Origin: Ruminococcus sp. UBA4321
Lineage (GTDB): Bacteria; Bacillota; Clostridia; Oscillospirales; Ruminococcaceae
DNA: 44,618 nt
NCBI GenBank assembly: GCA_002393815.1
Contig: DGUB01000067.1
Coordinates: 1 to 44,618 of the forward strand
Direction of reading: 5' to 3'
The notes beneath the pieces are model-generated. The model had not been told where the DNA came from. It did not search any database and saw only the letters and a list, made by a program, of their open reading frames with translations. Of the stretch, positions 22,846-31,013 are shown one piece after another. The first letter of the stretch is position 1, and each line of letters begins with the position of its first letter. Both the position numbers and the translations under genes were made by a program.

Positions 22846-25404
22846 TCAGATGCCGGTCAGCTGTTCCGGCGGAAAGGTCAGAATCACTTTGAATAAATCA
22901 CCGTCAATTTCCAGCTGCATCGTTCCGCCCTGTAAGTTAATAAGGCTCTGTGCTATCGATAAGCCTAAGCCGCTGCCTTCGGTATTCCGGGAGCGGTCTC
23001 CGCGGACAAAGCGTTCCATCAGTGCTTCGGATGAAATATTCAGCTGTACGGATGAAATATTCCGGAGTGTAATGCAAATCTGATTTTTTTCAGATACGGC
23101 GTTCAAATAAACTCTTGTATTCGGCATGGCGTATTTGAAAATATTATTGAATAAATTATCCATTGCTCTCCACAGCAGACGACCGTCCGCGGAAATCATC
23201 AGGGGCGTTTCCGGCAGAGTGCTGATGTAAATCAGATTCCGGGATTCAAATTTTTCGGCATATTCGCCCTCTATCTGCTGAAGCAGAACATTTAAATCCA
23301 TAGATTCTTTTTCGACTTTCATGCTTCCGGTGGAAGCCTTTGACGCTTCGAGAACGTCTTCGGTCAGTTTCCGCAGACGGGCGGACTGACGGCTTAATAC
23401 TGCAATATATTCCTGTGCGGTTTCGTCCTGAATCTGCAATTTCGAGAGCAGGTCAGTATAATTGATGATGGAAGTCAGCGGTGTGCGGATATCGTGAGAA
23501 ACGTTCGCGATGAGTTCCGTCCGGAACATTTCGCTTTTCAGGCGTTCGGAAACGGCTTTGTTCATGCCTTCGCCGATGCTGTTGAGGTTCTTTGCATGTT
23601 CCCGGAAAGAGAAGAATAATTTTTCTTCCGGAATTTTTTCTTCGAGGTTTCCTTCGGCGAGGTGCTGACCGCCTTTCTGTAACAGATGAAGCTGATATAC
23701 CACAGCAGCCGCGCCGAGAATCGTCACTGTCCAGATGAGAAGTTTCAGAAACAAGCCTATGTCTGCACGGTCATGAATCAGCAGAGTAGTGATGAAATCA
23801 AAAAACAGATAGCCCAGTGTCAGCAGTACAGCTTTCCAGACGAACGGAAGCATCTGTAAAAATCCGCTGATTTTATTTTTTCCGTTCCGGAGCAGTTTTT
23901 TCAGGAGTTTTAAAATTCTGGTAATCAGATTATTTTCGAGGATAGTTTTTGTCCGGATTCTGACAGCGGTACTCATCAGCCACCAGAGGAGAAGCAAGCC
24001 CCATATCAGGCAGGATACAGTGATGATAAAAATCGTTATGGCTGTACTGGAGTAATTCACAACTTCATCATCAAAATAAAGAAGCAGAACAGAAATTCCA
24101 ATCAGAAAAGCCGTAAACAGGTCATAGGGAATTTTCTCAAAAATGCTTGCTTCGGGGTATTCTTTGTTCTTGTGGAAGCCTGCCGAACGAATCAGATAAA
24201 TCAGAGAAATCAGCAGAAGAATGCCGGAAACAATTCCCACTGCCGGAATCACATACCGATACTGATAGGCAAGGGAAGTATAAGTTTCGTTCTTCCGGTA
24301 GCTGTCATCTGCGGTGAAATTTGACTGTACATAGCCTGTAATATAATAGCTGACCGGATTTTCCGTCGAATAAATTTTGACATCATAGTAAATATCATAA
24401 TATTCGCCTGTGCCGGTTTCTTCGGTCAGAAGATTAGCGTTGAATTCTTCCGGATAGCTGAGAATATAATCAACAATACTCATGAGTACAGGCGGATTCT
24501 GATGGGTATCAATGGTATAATGCCAGCCGTTCTGGTTAATCAGCTCAAAATTCGGCTTGGAATTGATAATCTGCTGAAAATAATCTTCAAACAGAACAGA
24601 GCCGTTTCCGGTATCAATCCAGAGTGTTTCATCATCCGGCTGATAATAGTCAAGATGTAAAGCTTCTGTAATCTGAATGCGCTCATCAAGGGAAAAATCA
24701 GAAACATACACTTCTCTGATGTTCGCTTCCGCATGAGCGACAAGAGAAAGCGAATCCTGAACGGTTTCCACTTCGGTAATGGGCTGAGTTTCGGGAACGG
24801 TTTCTGTGACGACTGTTTCTGTAATAGATTCTGTTTCGGGAATGGTTTCCGGTTCGGTTGCCGGAACAGAATCAGTAGCATCCGGCAGAACAGGAGCAGG
24901 TTCACCGCGCGGAACAATCATCTGCTGTGCGGAGTATTCGCCTTCAAAATTCTGCTGAAAATAATTGAAATCGGCTTCGTTCATGATTTTTTCTTCTTCG
25001 TTCCGGATTTCGTCATAGAATGTTTCCGTCCGGAATGCCTGATAATCGGCATCATAGGAAGATAACAGCAAATTATCTTCGGCATCGTAGATTTTGAAGA
25101 AGAAGTTTGTCCGTTCCGGGGCATATTCGCGCATAAAGTCACTGTAAAGAGCCTGTTTTCTCTGCTGAGAAATGGTTTCCTCGAAAAAGCCTTCGGATTT
25201 GAGATTTTCAAATTCAGCATTTAAATTATTAATATCTCTGAACAAATCTCTTTCCAGATTTTTTTGCTGAAAAGTTTCAGCAGATTCGGTATAGCATCCC
25301 ATTTCGGCAAGTGCTAGTGTACCGCCGATACCGCCGGCAGCAGTCAGCATACTGAGCGCATAGGCGAATACGGCGAGCATTTTCTTTCCGGTAGAAGTTT
25401 TCAT
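22846..25404 (-). CDS. Multi-pass membrane sensor histidine kinase
   Basis: An 852-residue sensor kinase paired with the regulator encoded immediately upstream. The first transmembrane segment is at about residues 13-35. A large extracellular domain (about 36-370) includes a Pro/Glu/Thr-rich stretch (ETxPETxPxTE repeats near 170-210). Five more hydrophobic segments lie at about 375-580. A HAMP-like linker (HLAEGNLEEKIPEEK) precedes the catalytic core: the phospho-acceptor is His637 in NVSHDIRTPL, the N box is DNLFNNIFKYA, and the G2 box is GSGLGLSIAQ. The ATG at 25404 follows GAAAGG and begins 4 nt after the regulator stop. The many extra membrane helices are more than in a plain two-pass kinase, and the stimulus is unknown. 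Confidence 0.88.
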   Translation of the reverse strand: MKTSTGKKMLAVFAYALSMLTAAGGIGGTLALAEMGCYTESAETFQQKNLERDLFRDINNLNAEFENLKSEGFFEETISQQRKQALYSDFMREYAPERTNFFFKIYDAEDNLLLSSYDADYQAFRTETFYDEIRNEEEKIMNEADFNYFQQNFEGEYSAQQMIVPRGEPAPVLPDATDSVPATEPETIPETESITETVVTETVPETQPITEVETVQDSLSLVAHAEANIREVYVSDFSLDERIQITEALHLDYYQPDDETLWIDTGNGSVLFEDYFQQIINSKPNFELINQNGWHYTIDTHQNPPVLMSIVDYILSYPEEFNANLLTEETGTGEYYDIYYDVKIYSTENPVSYYITGYVQSNFTADDSYRKNETYTSLAYQYRYVIPAVGIVSGILLLISLIYLIRSAGFHKNKEYPEASIFEKIPYDLFTAFLIGISVLLLYFDDEVVNYSSTAITIFIITVSCLIWGLLLLWWLMSTAVRIRTKTILENNLITRILKLLKKLLRNGKNKISGFLQMLPFVWKAVLLTLGYLFFDFITTLLIHDRADIGLFLKLLIWTVTILGAAAVVYQLHLLQKGGQHLAEGNLEEKIPEEKLFFSFREHAKNLNSIGEGMNKAVSERLKSEMFRTELIANVSHDIRTPLTSIINYTDLLSKLQIQDETAQEYIAVLSRQSARLRKLTEDVLEASKASTGSMKVEKESMDLNVLLQQIEGEYAEKFESRNLIYISTLPETPLMISADGRLLWRAMDNLFNNIFKYAMPNTRVYLNAVSEKNQICITLRNISSVQLNISSEALMERFVRGDRSRNTEGSGLGLSIAQSLINLQGGTMQLEIDGDLFKVILTFPPEQLTGI

Positions 25405-25408
25405 AATA

Positions 25409-26113
25409 TCACGACCTTTCAGAAGATTCAAGTTTATAGCCCTGACCCCAGACGGCTTTTAAGAACCGGGGTTCTGCCGGATTGATTTCGATTTTTTCGC
25501 GCAGATGGCGGATATGGACGGCGATAGTTCCCTCCGCGCCGTAGGGGAGTTCGCCGCGTATCTGTGTATAGATTTCTTTCGGGGAGAAAACTTTGTTCTG
25601 TGATTTCATCATCAGCAGAAGAATGGCGTATTCTGTAGGGGTGAGGCTGACTTCTGTGCCGTCAACGGTCACGATTTTTTCGTTATCGTCCAGAAAGATA
25701 TTACCGCACCGGAACTGCTGTTCAAGCATGGGGACGGCACTGCCGAACTGTGTATATCTCCGGAGCTGAGAGCGTACTCTTGCCAGCACTTCCATCGGGT
25801 TGAACGGCTTTGTGATATAGTCATCCGCGCCGAGGTTCAGACCGAGGATTTTATCCGTATCTTCGCTTTTCGCCGTGAGCAGAATCACCGGAAGATTATA
25901 GTTTTTCCGGAGTTCGGTCATAGTCTGAATGCCGTCCATTTCCGGCATCATAATGTCAAGCAGAAGCAGGTCAATCGGTTCATGATTCAGGATTTCAAGA
26001 ACTTCTCTGCCGTTTCCGGCAGTGTGCAGAATATAATCTTCCTGTGAGAAATAAATTTTCAGTGCGCTGACAATGTCTTTTTCGTCATCGCAGATTAAAA
26101 TATGATGTGGCAT
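25409..26113 (-). CDS. OmpR-family response regulator (VanR-like)
   Basis: A 234-residue two-component regulator. The receiver domain (about 1-118) has the acidic pocket CDDEKD, the phospho-acceptor Asp53 in LLLLDIMMPEMDG, the Thr in VILLTAK and the Lys in YITKPFNP. The C-terminal winged helix (about 140-232) contains SLTPTEYAILLLM and TIAVHIRHLREKIE, then WGQGYKLE. The GTG three codons earlier abuts the AGAAAGAAG sequence, so the ATG at 26111-26113 is preferred. It is the first gene of a minus-strand operon with the sensor kinase. Its promoter carries TTTAAG direct repeats nearby, a likely binding site for an OmpR-type regulator. Confidence 0.93.
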   Translation of the reverse strand: MPHHILICDDEKDIVSALKIYFSQEDYILHTAGNGREVLEILNHEPIDLLLLDIMMPEMDGIQTMTELRKNYNLPVILLTAKSEDTDKILGLNLGADDYITKPFNPMEVLARVRSQLRRYTQFGSAVPMLEQQFRCGNIFLDDNEKIVTVDGTEVSLTPTEYAILLLMMKSQNKVFSPKEIYTQIRGELPYGAEGTIAVHIRHLREKIEINPAEPRFLKAVWGQGYKLESSERS

Positions 26114-26149
26114 GTGGAACACTTCTTTCTGATGATTTCTTATGTTATG

Positions 26150-26178
26150 ATTATACCTGATTTCTGATTAAAAAACAA
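26150..26178 (-). promoter_or_regulatory. Promoter of the regulator-sensor kinase operon
   Basis: Minus strand: TTGTTT (26173-26178), 17-nt spacer, TATAAT (26150-26155). Confidence 0.65.
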
Positions 26179-26189
26179 GCAGGAAAATC

Positions 26190-26206
26190 TTTAAGAAATG
26201 TTTAAG
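26190..26206. promoter_or_regulatory. TTTAAG direct repeat with 11-bp period
   Basis: TTTAAG at 26190-26195 and again at 26201-26206, exactly one helical turn apart, between the two divergent promoters. This arrangement is typical of OmpR/PhoB-family binding sites. Confidence 0.55.
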
Positions 26207-26216
26207 ATGCATAGGA

Positions 26217-26245
26217 TTGACTTTTTTTGTGAAATATGATATAAT
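26217..26245 (+). promoter_or_regulatory. Promoter of the HAD phosphatase operon
   Basis: TTGACT (26217-26222), 17-nt spacer, TATAAT (26240-26245) with extended TGA. Confidence 0.82.
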
Positions 26246-26296
26246 AAATAAGAAATCCACTGATTTTTTTGTCAGATTTCAAGAAAGGGGAGAATT

Positions 26297-27187
26297 ATGC
26301 TGATACCCAGAAAAACCAAAGAACAGCAGCCAGTGCTTGCGCTGTGCTATGATTTCGACAAGACGCTTTCGCCGGATGATATGCAGGCACAGGGATATAT
26401 TCAGGATGTTTACGGGGAAGATATTCCGGCATTCTGGAGAGAAACCAACGAACTCGCAGAAGCCAATGAAATGGATTCCAATCTTGCCTATATGTACAAG
26501 ATGGTGCAGGAAGCAAGGGGAAGGGTGCTGTTCACCAGAAAAAGCCTTGCCGATTACGGGGCGAAAGTTTCGCTGTTTCCGGGCGTGGAAACATGGTTTG
26601 AGCGAATCTGGACTTACGGCAGGGAACACGGCGTTATCGTGGAACATTATATTATTTCTTCCGGTCTGAAAGAAATGATTGAGGGAACTTCCGTTGCCAA
26701 AGCAGGCGCATTTGAAAAGATTTATGCAAGCTCGTTTCTGTTTGATGAAAAAGGCGTTGCTGTATGGCCTGCACAGGTCGTGAATTATACGAATAAAACA
26801 CAGTTTCTGTTCAGAATCGAAAAAGGTGTGCTGGATGTCAACGATTCCGGAGTGAATCAGTATTTTCCGCCGGAAGATATCCGCGTACCGTTCCGGAATA
26901 TCGTCTATATCGGCGACAGTGACACAGATATTCCCTGCATGAAACTGGTGAATACTTACGGCGGTCATGCTATCGGCGTGTTTAATCACGAAACGCGCGA
27001 TAAATCAAAAGTTTATCAGATGCTGCATGATAACCGCATCCGGTTCTTTGCGCCGGCGGATTATACGGAAAATTCGGAACTGGATAAGCTTGTCAAAGCG
27101 ATTATCAACCGGACTGCTGCCAATGAAATCCTCGAAGATGTGCATTTCCGCTGCCGGAAAGAACAGAAAGAAGAGGCGAAGCCATGA
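26297..27187 (+). CDS. HAD-superfamily hydrolase
   Basis: A 296-residue HAD-type phosphatase, probably dephosphorylating a small metabolite. Motif I is YDFDKTLSP near residue 18, with the nucleophile Asp in DFDKT; motif II is the Ser in IISSGLKEM; motif IV is IGDSDTDIPC near residue 211. The overall plan resembles phosphoserine-phosphatase-like members, but an insertion containing VNYTNKTQF and FPPEDIRVPF is present. AAAGGGGAG precedes the ATG. Its stop overlaps the start of the DUF975-CmpB gene as ATGA, so the products may act together. The substrate is unknown. Confidence 0.85.
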   Translation: MLIPRKTKEQQPVLALCYDFDKTLSPDDMQAQGYIQDVYGEDIPAFWRETNELAEANEMDSNLAYMYKMVQEARGRVLFTRKSLADYGAKVSLFPGVETWFERIWTYGREHGVIVEHYIISSGLKEMIEGTSVAKAGAFEKIYASSFLFDEKGVAVWPAQVVNYTNKTQFLFRIEKGVLDVNDSGVNQYFPPEDIRVPFRNIVYIGDSDTDIPCMKLVNTYGGHAIGVFNHETRDKSKVYQMLHDNRIRFFAPADYTENSELDKLVKAIINRTAANEILEDVHFRCRKEQKEEAKP

Positions 27188-28731
27188 AAAGCATCAGACC
27201 GCTTTACAAACCGGCATTCAGACATTTGAAATCGCATTATTTTCTGAATGTAATGATTGTCTTTCTGGTAGGGTTCATTCTGCGAGACGGCTATCAGTAC
27301 GCTACGGACTGGAACAGCACCGTCAGCGAACGTGAACAGATTGCCTATGAACTCCGCGAAAACCGTAAAACAAATGCCGATATTCTGAAAGAACTTGTTA
27401 CAAAACAGAATCTGATTCCGATAGATTTCAGCCCCTATGCAGAAACGACTTCCGAAAAATATACCATGGGCTATTTTTCCGTCATTGTCAATGAAGTAAC
27501 TGCTTCCGGGTCTTTAGGGTTCGGCATTCTCAACGGACTGAATAAAATTCTGTTTCACGGCAGAATCGCAGAATCTATCACGATTTTCATTATGACAGCA
27601 GTCACGGCATTGTTCTGGATATTCGGGAAGAATCTGATTTTAATCGGAAGATGCCGTTATTTTTTGGAGCGAAGGCTTTACTCCGGCACAAGACCGGACA
27701 GGATATTATTTGTCTACAGAACCGGAAGCGCGAACAATACGGCAAAAGTCATGCTTCTGCGTTCTGTCCGGCAGACGCTCTGGAATCTGACGATTGTCGG
27801 CGGCATCATCAAATATTATGAATATTTGATGATACCCTACATTCTGGCAGAGAATCCAAATATTTCATCCAAAGAAGCCTTTTCGCTCTCCAAGCAGATG
27901 ATGAACGGCGACAAATGCCGGGCATTTCTGATGGATTTATCGCTTCTGCCGGGGGTACTGCTCGACGGCGCGACATTTCATCTGACATCGCTGTTTTTTA
28001 TGAATCCCTATAAAGAATGCCTGTATGCAGAATTCTACGCGGCTCTGCGCGAAGAAAAGAAAGCCAAGCTTGCCGAAAGCGAACTTCTGTATGATGAACT
28101 TCTCGTAACAGATGCCGGGTCTGCGGCATATCCGGATGAAAAATGTCCGACACCGCATCCGGAGCGGCACAGATGGCTGACAACAGATTATGAAAAAATT
28201 TATACAGGCAATACGCCGGTATTATTTTTCTTTTTGTTTTCGTTTATCGGGTGGCTGTTTGAAGTCTGCTTCTATCTGGTGAATGAAGGTTCTTTTATCA
28301 ACCGCGGAACCATGACAGGTCCGTGGCTGCCGATTTACGGAACGGGCGGACTGATTATTATTTATCTTCTGCGTCCGCTCCGGAAAAAGCCGGCTCTGCT
28401 GTTTGCGAGTGCATTCGTCCTCTGCGGTTCGCTGGAATATTTCACATCATGGATTCTGGAGCAGGTTGCCCACAAGAGATGGTGGGACTATACGGGATAT
28501 TTCATGAATCTTAACGGCAGAATCTGTCTGGAAGGTCTGACGGTGTTCGGGCTTGCCGGAGTTGCCGTGACGTATTTTATCGCCCCGGTTTCCGATAATC
28601 TGTTCCGGCAGATTCCGGAGAAGAAACGAAAAATTCTCTGTACAGTTCTGCTGATTCTGTTCGCGGCGGACTGCGTCTGGTCGGTCTTTCATCCGAATAC
28701 CGGAAACGGCATTACAGAGGGCTTTTATTAA
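27184..28731 (+). CDS. DUF975 and CmpB-like membrane protein fusion
   Basis: A 515-residue integral membrane protein in which two families meet. Residues about 1-290 resemble DUF975 (YciC-like): the key block is YLMIPYILAENPNISSKEAFSLSKQMM, followed by MNPYKECLYAEFYAAL. Residues about 340-515 resemble the CmpB-type putative ABC permease family (PF06541-like): FFLFSFIGWLFEVCFY, FINRGTMTGPWLPIYGTGG, and ITGFFMNLNGRICLEG-like residues with RWWDYTGYFMN. Both halves occur separately in Firmicutes. The gene starts at the ATGA overlap with the HAD gene. The molecular role of either family is not established; an envelope function is plausible from the membrane topology only. Confidence 0.8.
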   Translation: MKSIRPLYKPAFRHLKSHYFLNVMIVFLVGFILRDGYQYATDWNSTVSEREQIAYELRENRKTNADILKELVTKQNLIPIDFSPYAETTSEKYTMGYFSVIVNEVTASGSLGFGILNGLNKILFHGRIAESITIFIMTAVTALFWIFGKNLILIGRCRYFLERRLYSGTRPDRILFVYRTGSANNTAKVMLLRSVRQTLWNLTIVGGIIKYYEYLMIPYILAENPNISSKEAFSLSKQMMNGDKCRAFLMDLSLLPGVLLDGATFHLTSLFFMNPYKECLYAEFYAALREEKKAKLAESELLYDELLVTDAGSAAYPDEKCPTPHPERHRWLTTDYEKIYTGNTPVLFFFLFSFIGWLFEVCFYLVNEGSFINRGTMTGPWLPIYGTGGLIIIYLLRPLRKKPALLFASAFVLCGSLEYFTSWILEQVAHKRWWDYTGYFMNLNGRICLEGLTVFGLAGVAVTYFIAPVSDNLFRQIPEKKRKILCTVLLILFAADCVWSVFHPNTGNGITEGFY

Positions 28732-28735
28732 GCAA

Positions 28736-28765
28736 GAAAAATCCTGTTCCGGCAGGATTTTTCGC
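28736..28765 (+). terminator. Rho-independent terminator after the HAD operon
   Basis: An 11-bp stem (GAAAAATCCTG / CAGGATTTTTC) with a 6-nt loop and embedded T-run. Confidence 0.9.
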
Positions 28766-28829
28766 TGTGCTATAGATTATTTCTATTAGAATATCTAAAA
28801 AACCGGTATAAAAAAACAAAGTCAGGGTA

Positions 28830-28858
28830 TTGACAAATTATCATAAATATTGTATAAT
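28830..28858 (+). promoter_or_regulatory. Consensus promoter of the glutamate-cysteine ligase operon
   Basis: TTGACA (28830-28835), 17-nt spacer, TATAAT (28853-28858). Confidence 0.88.
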
Positions 28859-28867
28859 AATAGATAA

Positions 28868-28928
28868 ATCCTATCATTCATATAGAATAAGAATATTTAG
28901 AATCCGCCGGAATTCCGGCGCATAGGAT
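28868..28928 (+). promoter_or_regulatory. Structured leader of the glutamate-cysteine ligase gene
   Basis: Within the 100-nt leader, ATCCTAT (28868-28874) can pair with ATAGGAT (28922-28928), enclosing an A/T-rich segment and the perfect palindrome CGCCGGAATTCCGGCG (28905-28920). No terminator T-run follows. It could be a regulatory RNA fold or an operator; I do not recognise a known riboswitch. Confidence 0.45.
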
Positions 28929-28966
28929 AGAATATTGAAATTTTGCATCAAAGGAGAGCGACAGCC

Positions 28967-30109
28967 TTGAAACAGGATTTATTATTCAGCGGAAACTTCG
29001 GTCTGGAACGGGAAACCCTGCGCGTCGATGCACAGGGCAGACTGGCACAGACTCCTCATCCGTTCGGGGATGATGCCCATATTACACGTGATTTCTGCGA
29101 AAATCAGGTAGAACTGATTACTCCGGTCTGTAAGAGCATTGATGAAGTATTGCAGTCTCTGCAAACCCTGCATGACCGGACTGTAGAAAAACTTTCACAG
29201 CAGAACGAATCCCTGTGGATTTACAGCAATCCGCCGCATTTCAACTCCGAAAATGATATTCCGATTGCAAGATTCGGCGGCGAACAGTCTTTCAAGCAGA
29301 GTTACCGCGAAGCCCTGGAAAAACGCTACGGCAAGCGGCTGATGCTCTTTTCCGGCGTACATTTTAATTTTTCGTTTCCGGATGCGCTTCTGCACGAATG
29401 GCATGACGGAACAGAAAGTTTTCCGGCGTTCCGGGATGTGCTGTATCTGCGGCTTTACCGGCAGTTATTCCGGCACAGCTGGCTGCTGGTGCTGCTGACT
29501 GCGGCAAGCCCCGATTATGATGCTTCGCTCGATGGTGACAACTTGCAGGGTGTTGTCAGAAGCGAATACGCTTCCCCCAGAAACAGCGCACGCGGTTACT
29601 GGAATCAGTTTGTTCCCGTGCTGAATCACAACAGTCTAGAAGCCTTCGCGGCAGATATTCAGGAATATGTTACCAAAGGCTTATTATTTTCCGTCAGTGA
29701 ACTGTATCTGCCGATACGCCTCAAGCCGAGAGGTGAAAATACGCTCGAAAATCTGGTGAAAAACGGCGTTGACCATATCGAACTGCGAATGTTCGATTTA
29801 AATCCGCTCTGTCCGCTCGGTGTGAACCGGAATGATTTGCTGTTTGCGCATCTGCTTATCCTGTATCTTGTTCATCAGGAAGATGCAGAACTGACTCCCG
29901 AACAGCAGGAACAGGCAGTTGCCGCCCATCAGCAGGCGGCGGCTTACGAACCGGGAAAAGCCATGACAGAACAGGCATTGCAGATTCTCGGACGCATGAA
30001 ACAGGAATTTTCCAGTCACCCGGAAGCACTGACAGTCATAGAATATCAAAAACAGAAACTGACGGAAAAACGGCTCTGCGAACAAGTCCGGAGCAGGAAT
30101 TTTTACTAA
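28967..30109 (+). CDS. gshA: Glutamate-cysteine ligase, stand-alone
   Basis: A 380-residue ATP-dependent ligase joining glutamate and cysteine to gamma-glutamylcysteine. The N-terminal GLERETLRVDAQGRL is the signature of the GshA / GshF N-domain group; ENQVELITPV, the MLFSGVHFNFSFP strand and the later LYLPIRLKPRG and HIELRMFDLNPL segments are the expected active-site blocks. No ATP-grasp GshB half is fused, and no separate gshB is in the window. I placed the start at the TTG at 28967-28969 because AAAGGAG lies about 10 nt upstream; the in-frame TTG at 28943 overlaps that site. The amidotransferase gene follows at 23 nt. Confidence 0.9.
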   Translation: MKQDLLFSGNFGLERETLRVDAQGRLAQTPHPFGDDAHITRDFCENQVELITPVCKSIDEVLQSLQTLHDRTVEKLSQQNESLWIYSNPPHFNSENDIPIARFGGEQSFKQSYREALEKRYGKRLMLFSGVHFNFSFPDALLHEWHDGTESFPAFRDVLYLRLYRQLFRHSWLLVLLTAASPDYDASLDGDNLQGVVRSEYASPRNSARGYWNQFVPVLNHNSLEAFAADIQEYVTKGLLFSVSELYLPIRLKPRGENTLENLVKNGVDHIELRMFDLNPLCPLGVNRNDLLFAHLLILYLVHQEDAELTPEQQEQAVAAHQQAAAYEPGKAMTEQALQILGRMKQEFSSHPEALTVIEYQKQKLTEKRLCEQVRSRNFY

Positions 30110-30132
30110 TCAGTTAAAGGAGAATTATTCTT

Positions 30133-30891
30133 ATGTGCGAACTTTTTGGCATTTCTGCGGCAGAACCAGTCAGCCCGGCGGAGTATCTGAAAGAGTTCTT
30201 TTCTCACAGTGTCCGCCATCCGCACGGCTGGGGCATGATGTATGAAAAACAGGGCAGGACTATCGTCAAGGAACCCCTCAGAGCCTGTGACAGTGCTTTG
30301 CAGGCTTCCCTGACGGAACACCTCTGTCCGCAGAAGCATCTGCTCGCACATATTCGTCTGGCAACCGTCGGCGCAGTCCGGCAGGAGAATTGTCATCCCT
30401 ATTCCGGAACGGATATTTCCGGCAGGGAATGGACGCTTATCCACAACGGCACAATTTATTCCGGCAAGCTGAATTTTCAGTATTTCCGGAAACAGTCCGG
30501 CGATACCGATTCCGAACGGTTGTTTCTGGCTTTGATGGATGCGGTCAACGAGGGCGTGTGCCGGGGAAAAGTTTCCGCACGGGCGAGGTTTGAAACTGTC
30601 AATGAGTTCATCATTGCTCATGCGCCGAGGAATAAGCTCAATCTGATGATTTATGACGGCGAATTCCTGTATGTGCATAAAAATCTGAAAAATACACTCA
30701 GCTATAAAAAGCTGAAAAACGGATATATTTTCTCGACTCATCCGCTTGATGAGGGGGAGTGGATTCCGTTTCCGACCGCGCAGGTAGTGGCTTACCGGGA
30801 CGGCGCGGAAATCTACAGGGGAGAACAGCACAGGGGCATTTATGTGCCGACGCTCGAATATATCGCCGCGGCAGATGCGATGAATATTTAA
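30133..30891 (+). CDS. Class II glutamine amidotransferase-like protein (YafJ/EgtC type)
   Basis: A 252-residue N-terminal-nucleophile hydrolase. The nucleophile is Cys2, exposed after removal of Met1 (MCELFGISA). The family blocks are HPHGWGMM near residue 36, AHIRLATVG near 73 (with the RxAT motif), and the IHNGTIY segment near 111. Such proteins hydrolyse a gamma-glutamyl amide; in ergothioneine synthesis EgtC removes a gamma-glutamyl group. Here the gene sits directly after a glutamate-cysteine ligase, which would supply gamma-glutamyl compounds, so a role in gamma-glutamyl thiol turnover is inferred. AAAGGAG precedes the ATG. Confidence 0.85.
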   Translation: MCELFGISAAEPVSPAEYLKEFFSHSVRHPHGWGMMYEKQGRTIVKEPLRACDSALQASLTEHLCPQKHLLAHIRLATVGAVRQENCHPYSGTDISGREWTLIHNGTIYSGKLNFQYFRKQSGDTDSERLFLALMDAVNEGVCRGKVSARARFETVNEFIIAHAPRNKLNLMIYDGEFLYVHKNLKNTLSYKKLKNGYIFSTHPLDEGEWIPFPTAQVVAYRDGAEIYRGEQHRGIYVPTLEYIAAADAMNI

Positions 30892-30896
30892 CAAAC

Positions 30897-30930
30897 AAGC
30901 CGGACAGCGCGTCCGGCTTTCTTGATTTTT
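30897..30930 (+). terminator. Terminator after the gshA operon
   Basis: A 9-bp stem (AAGCCGGAC / GTCCGGCTT) with a 5-nt loop and a T-rich tail. Confidence 0.88.
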
Positions 30931-30984
30931 AATTGTAAATTTTCTGTGAACACGCGGAATTTTAACAAAACAGAAACATGCTTG

Positions 30985-30993
30985 TGCTACAAT
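30985..30993 (+). promoter_or_regulatory. Extended -10 of the second two-component operon
   Basis: TGCTACAAT is an extended -10 about 20 nt before the ribosome-binding site. No good -35 hexamer sits at 17 nt, suggesting that an activator is needed, possibly the regulator itself. Confidence 0.5.
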
Positions 30994-31013
30994 CATAACA
31001 GAGGTGATGCTTT

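Noticed and set aside
30106..30996. A 296-codon minus-strand frame opposite the amidotransferase gene
   Set aside because: It crosses the terminator at 30897-30930 and has no ribosome-binding site; the plus strand has the Cys2 nucleophile and family motifs.
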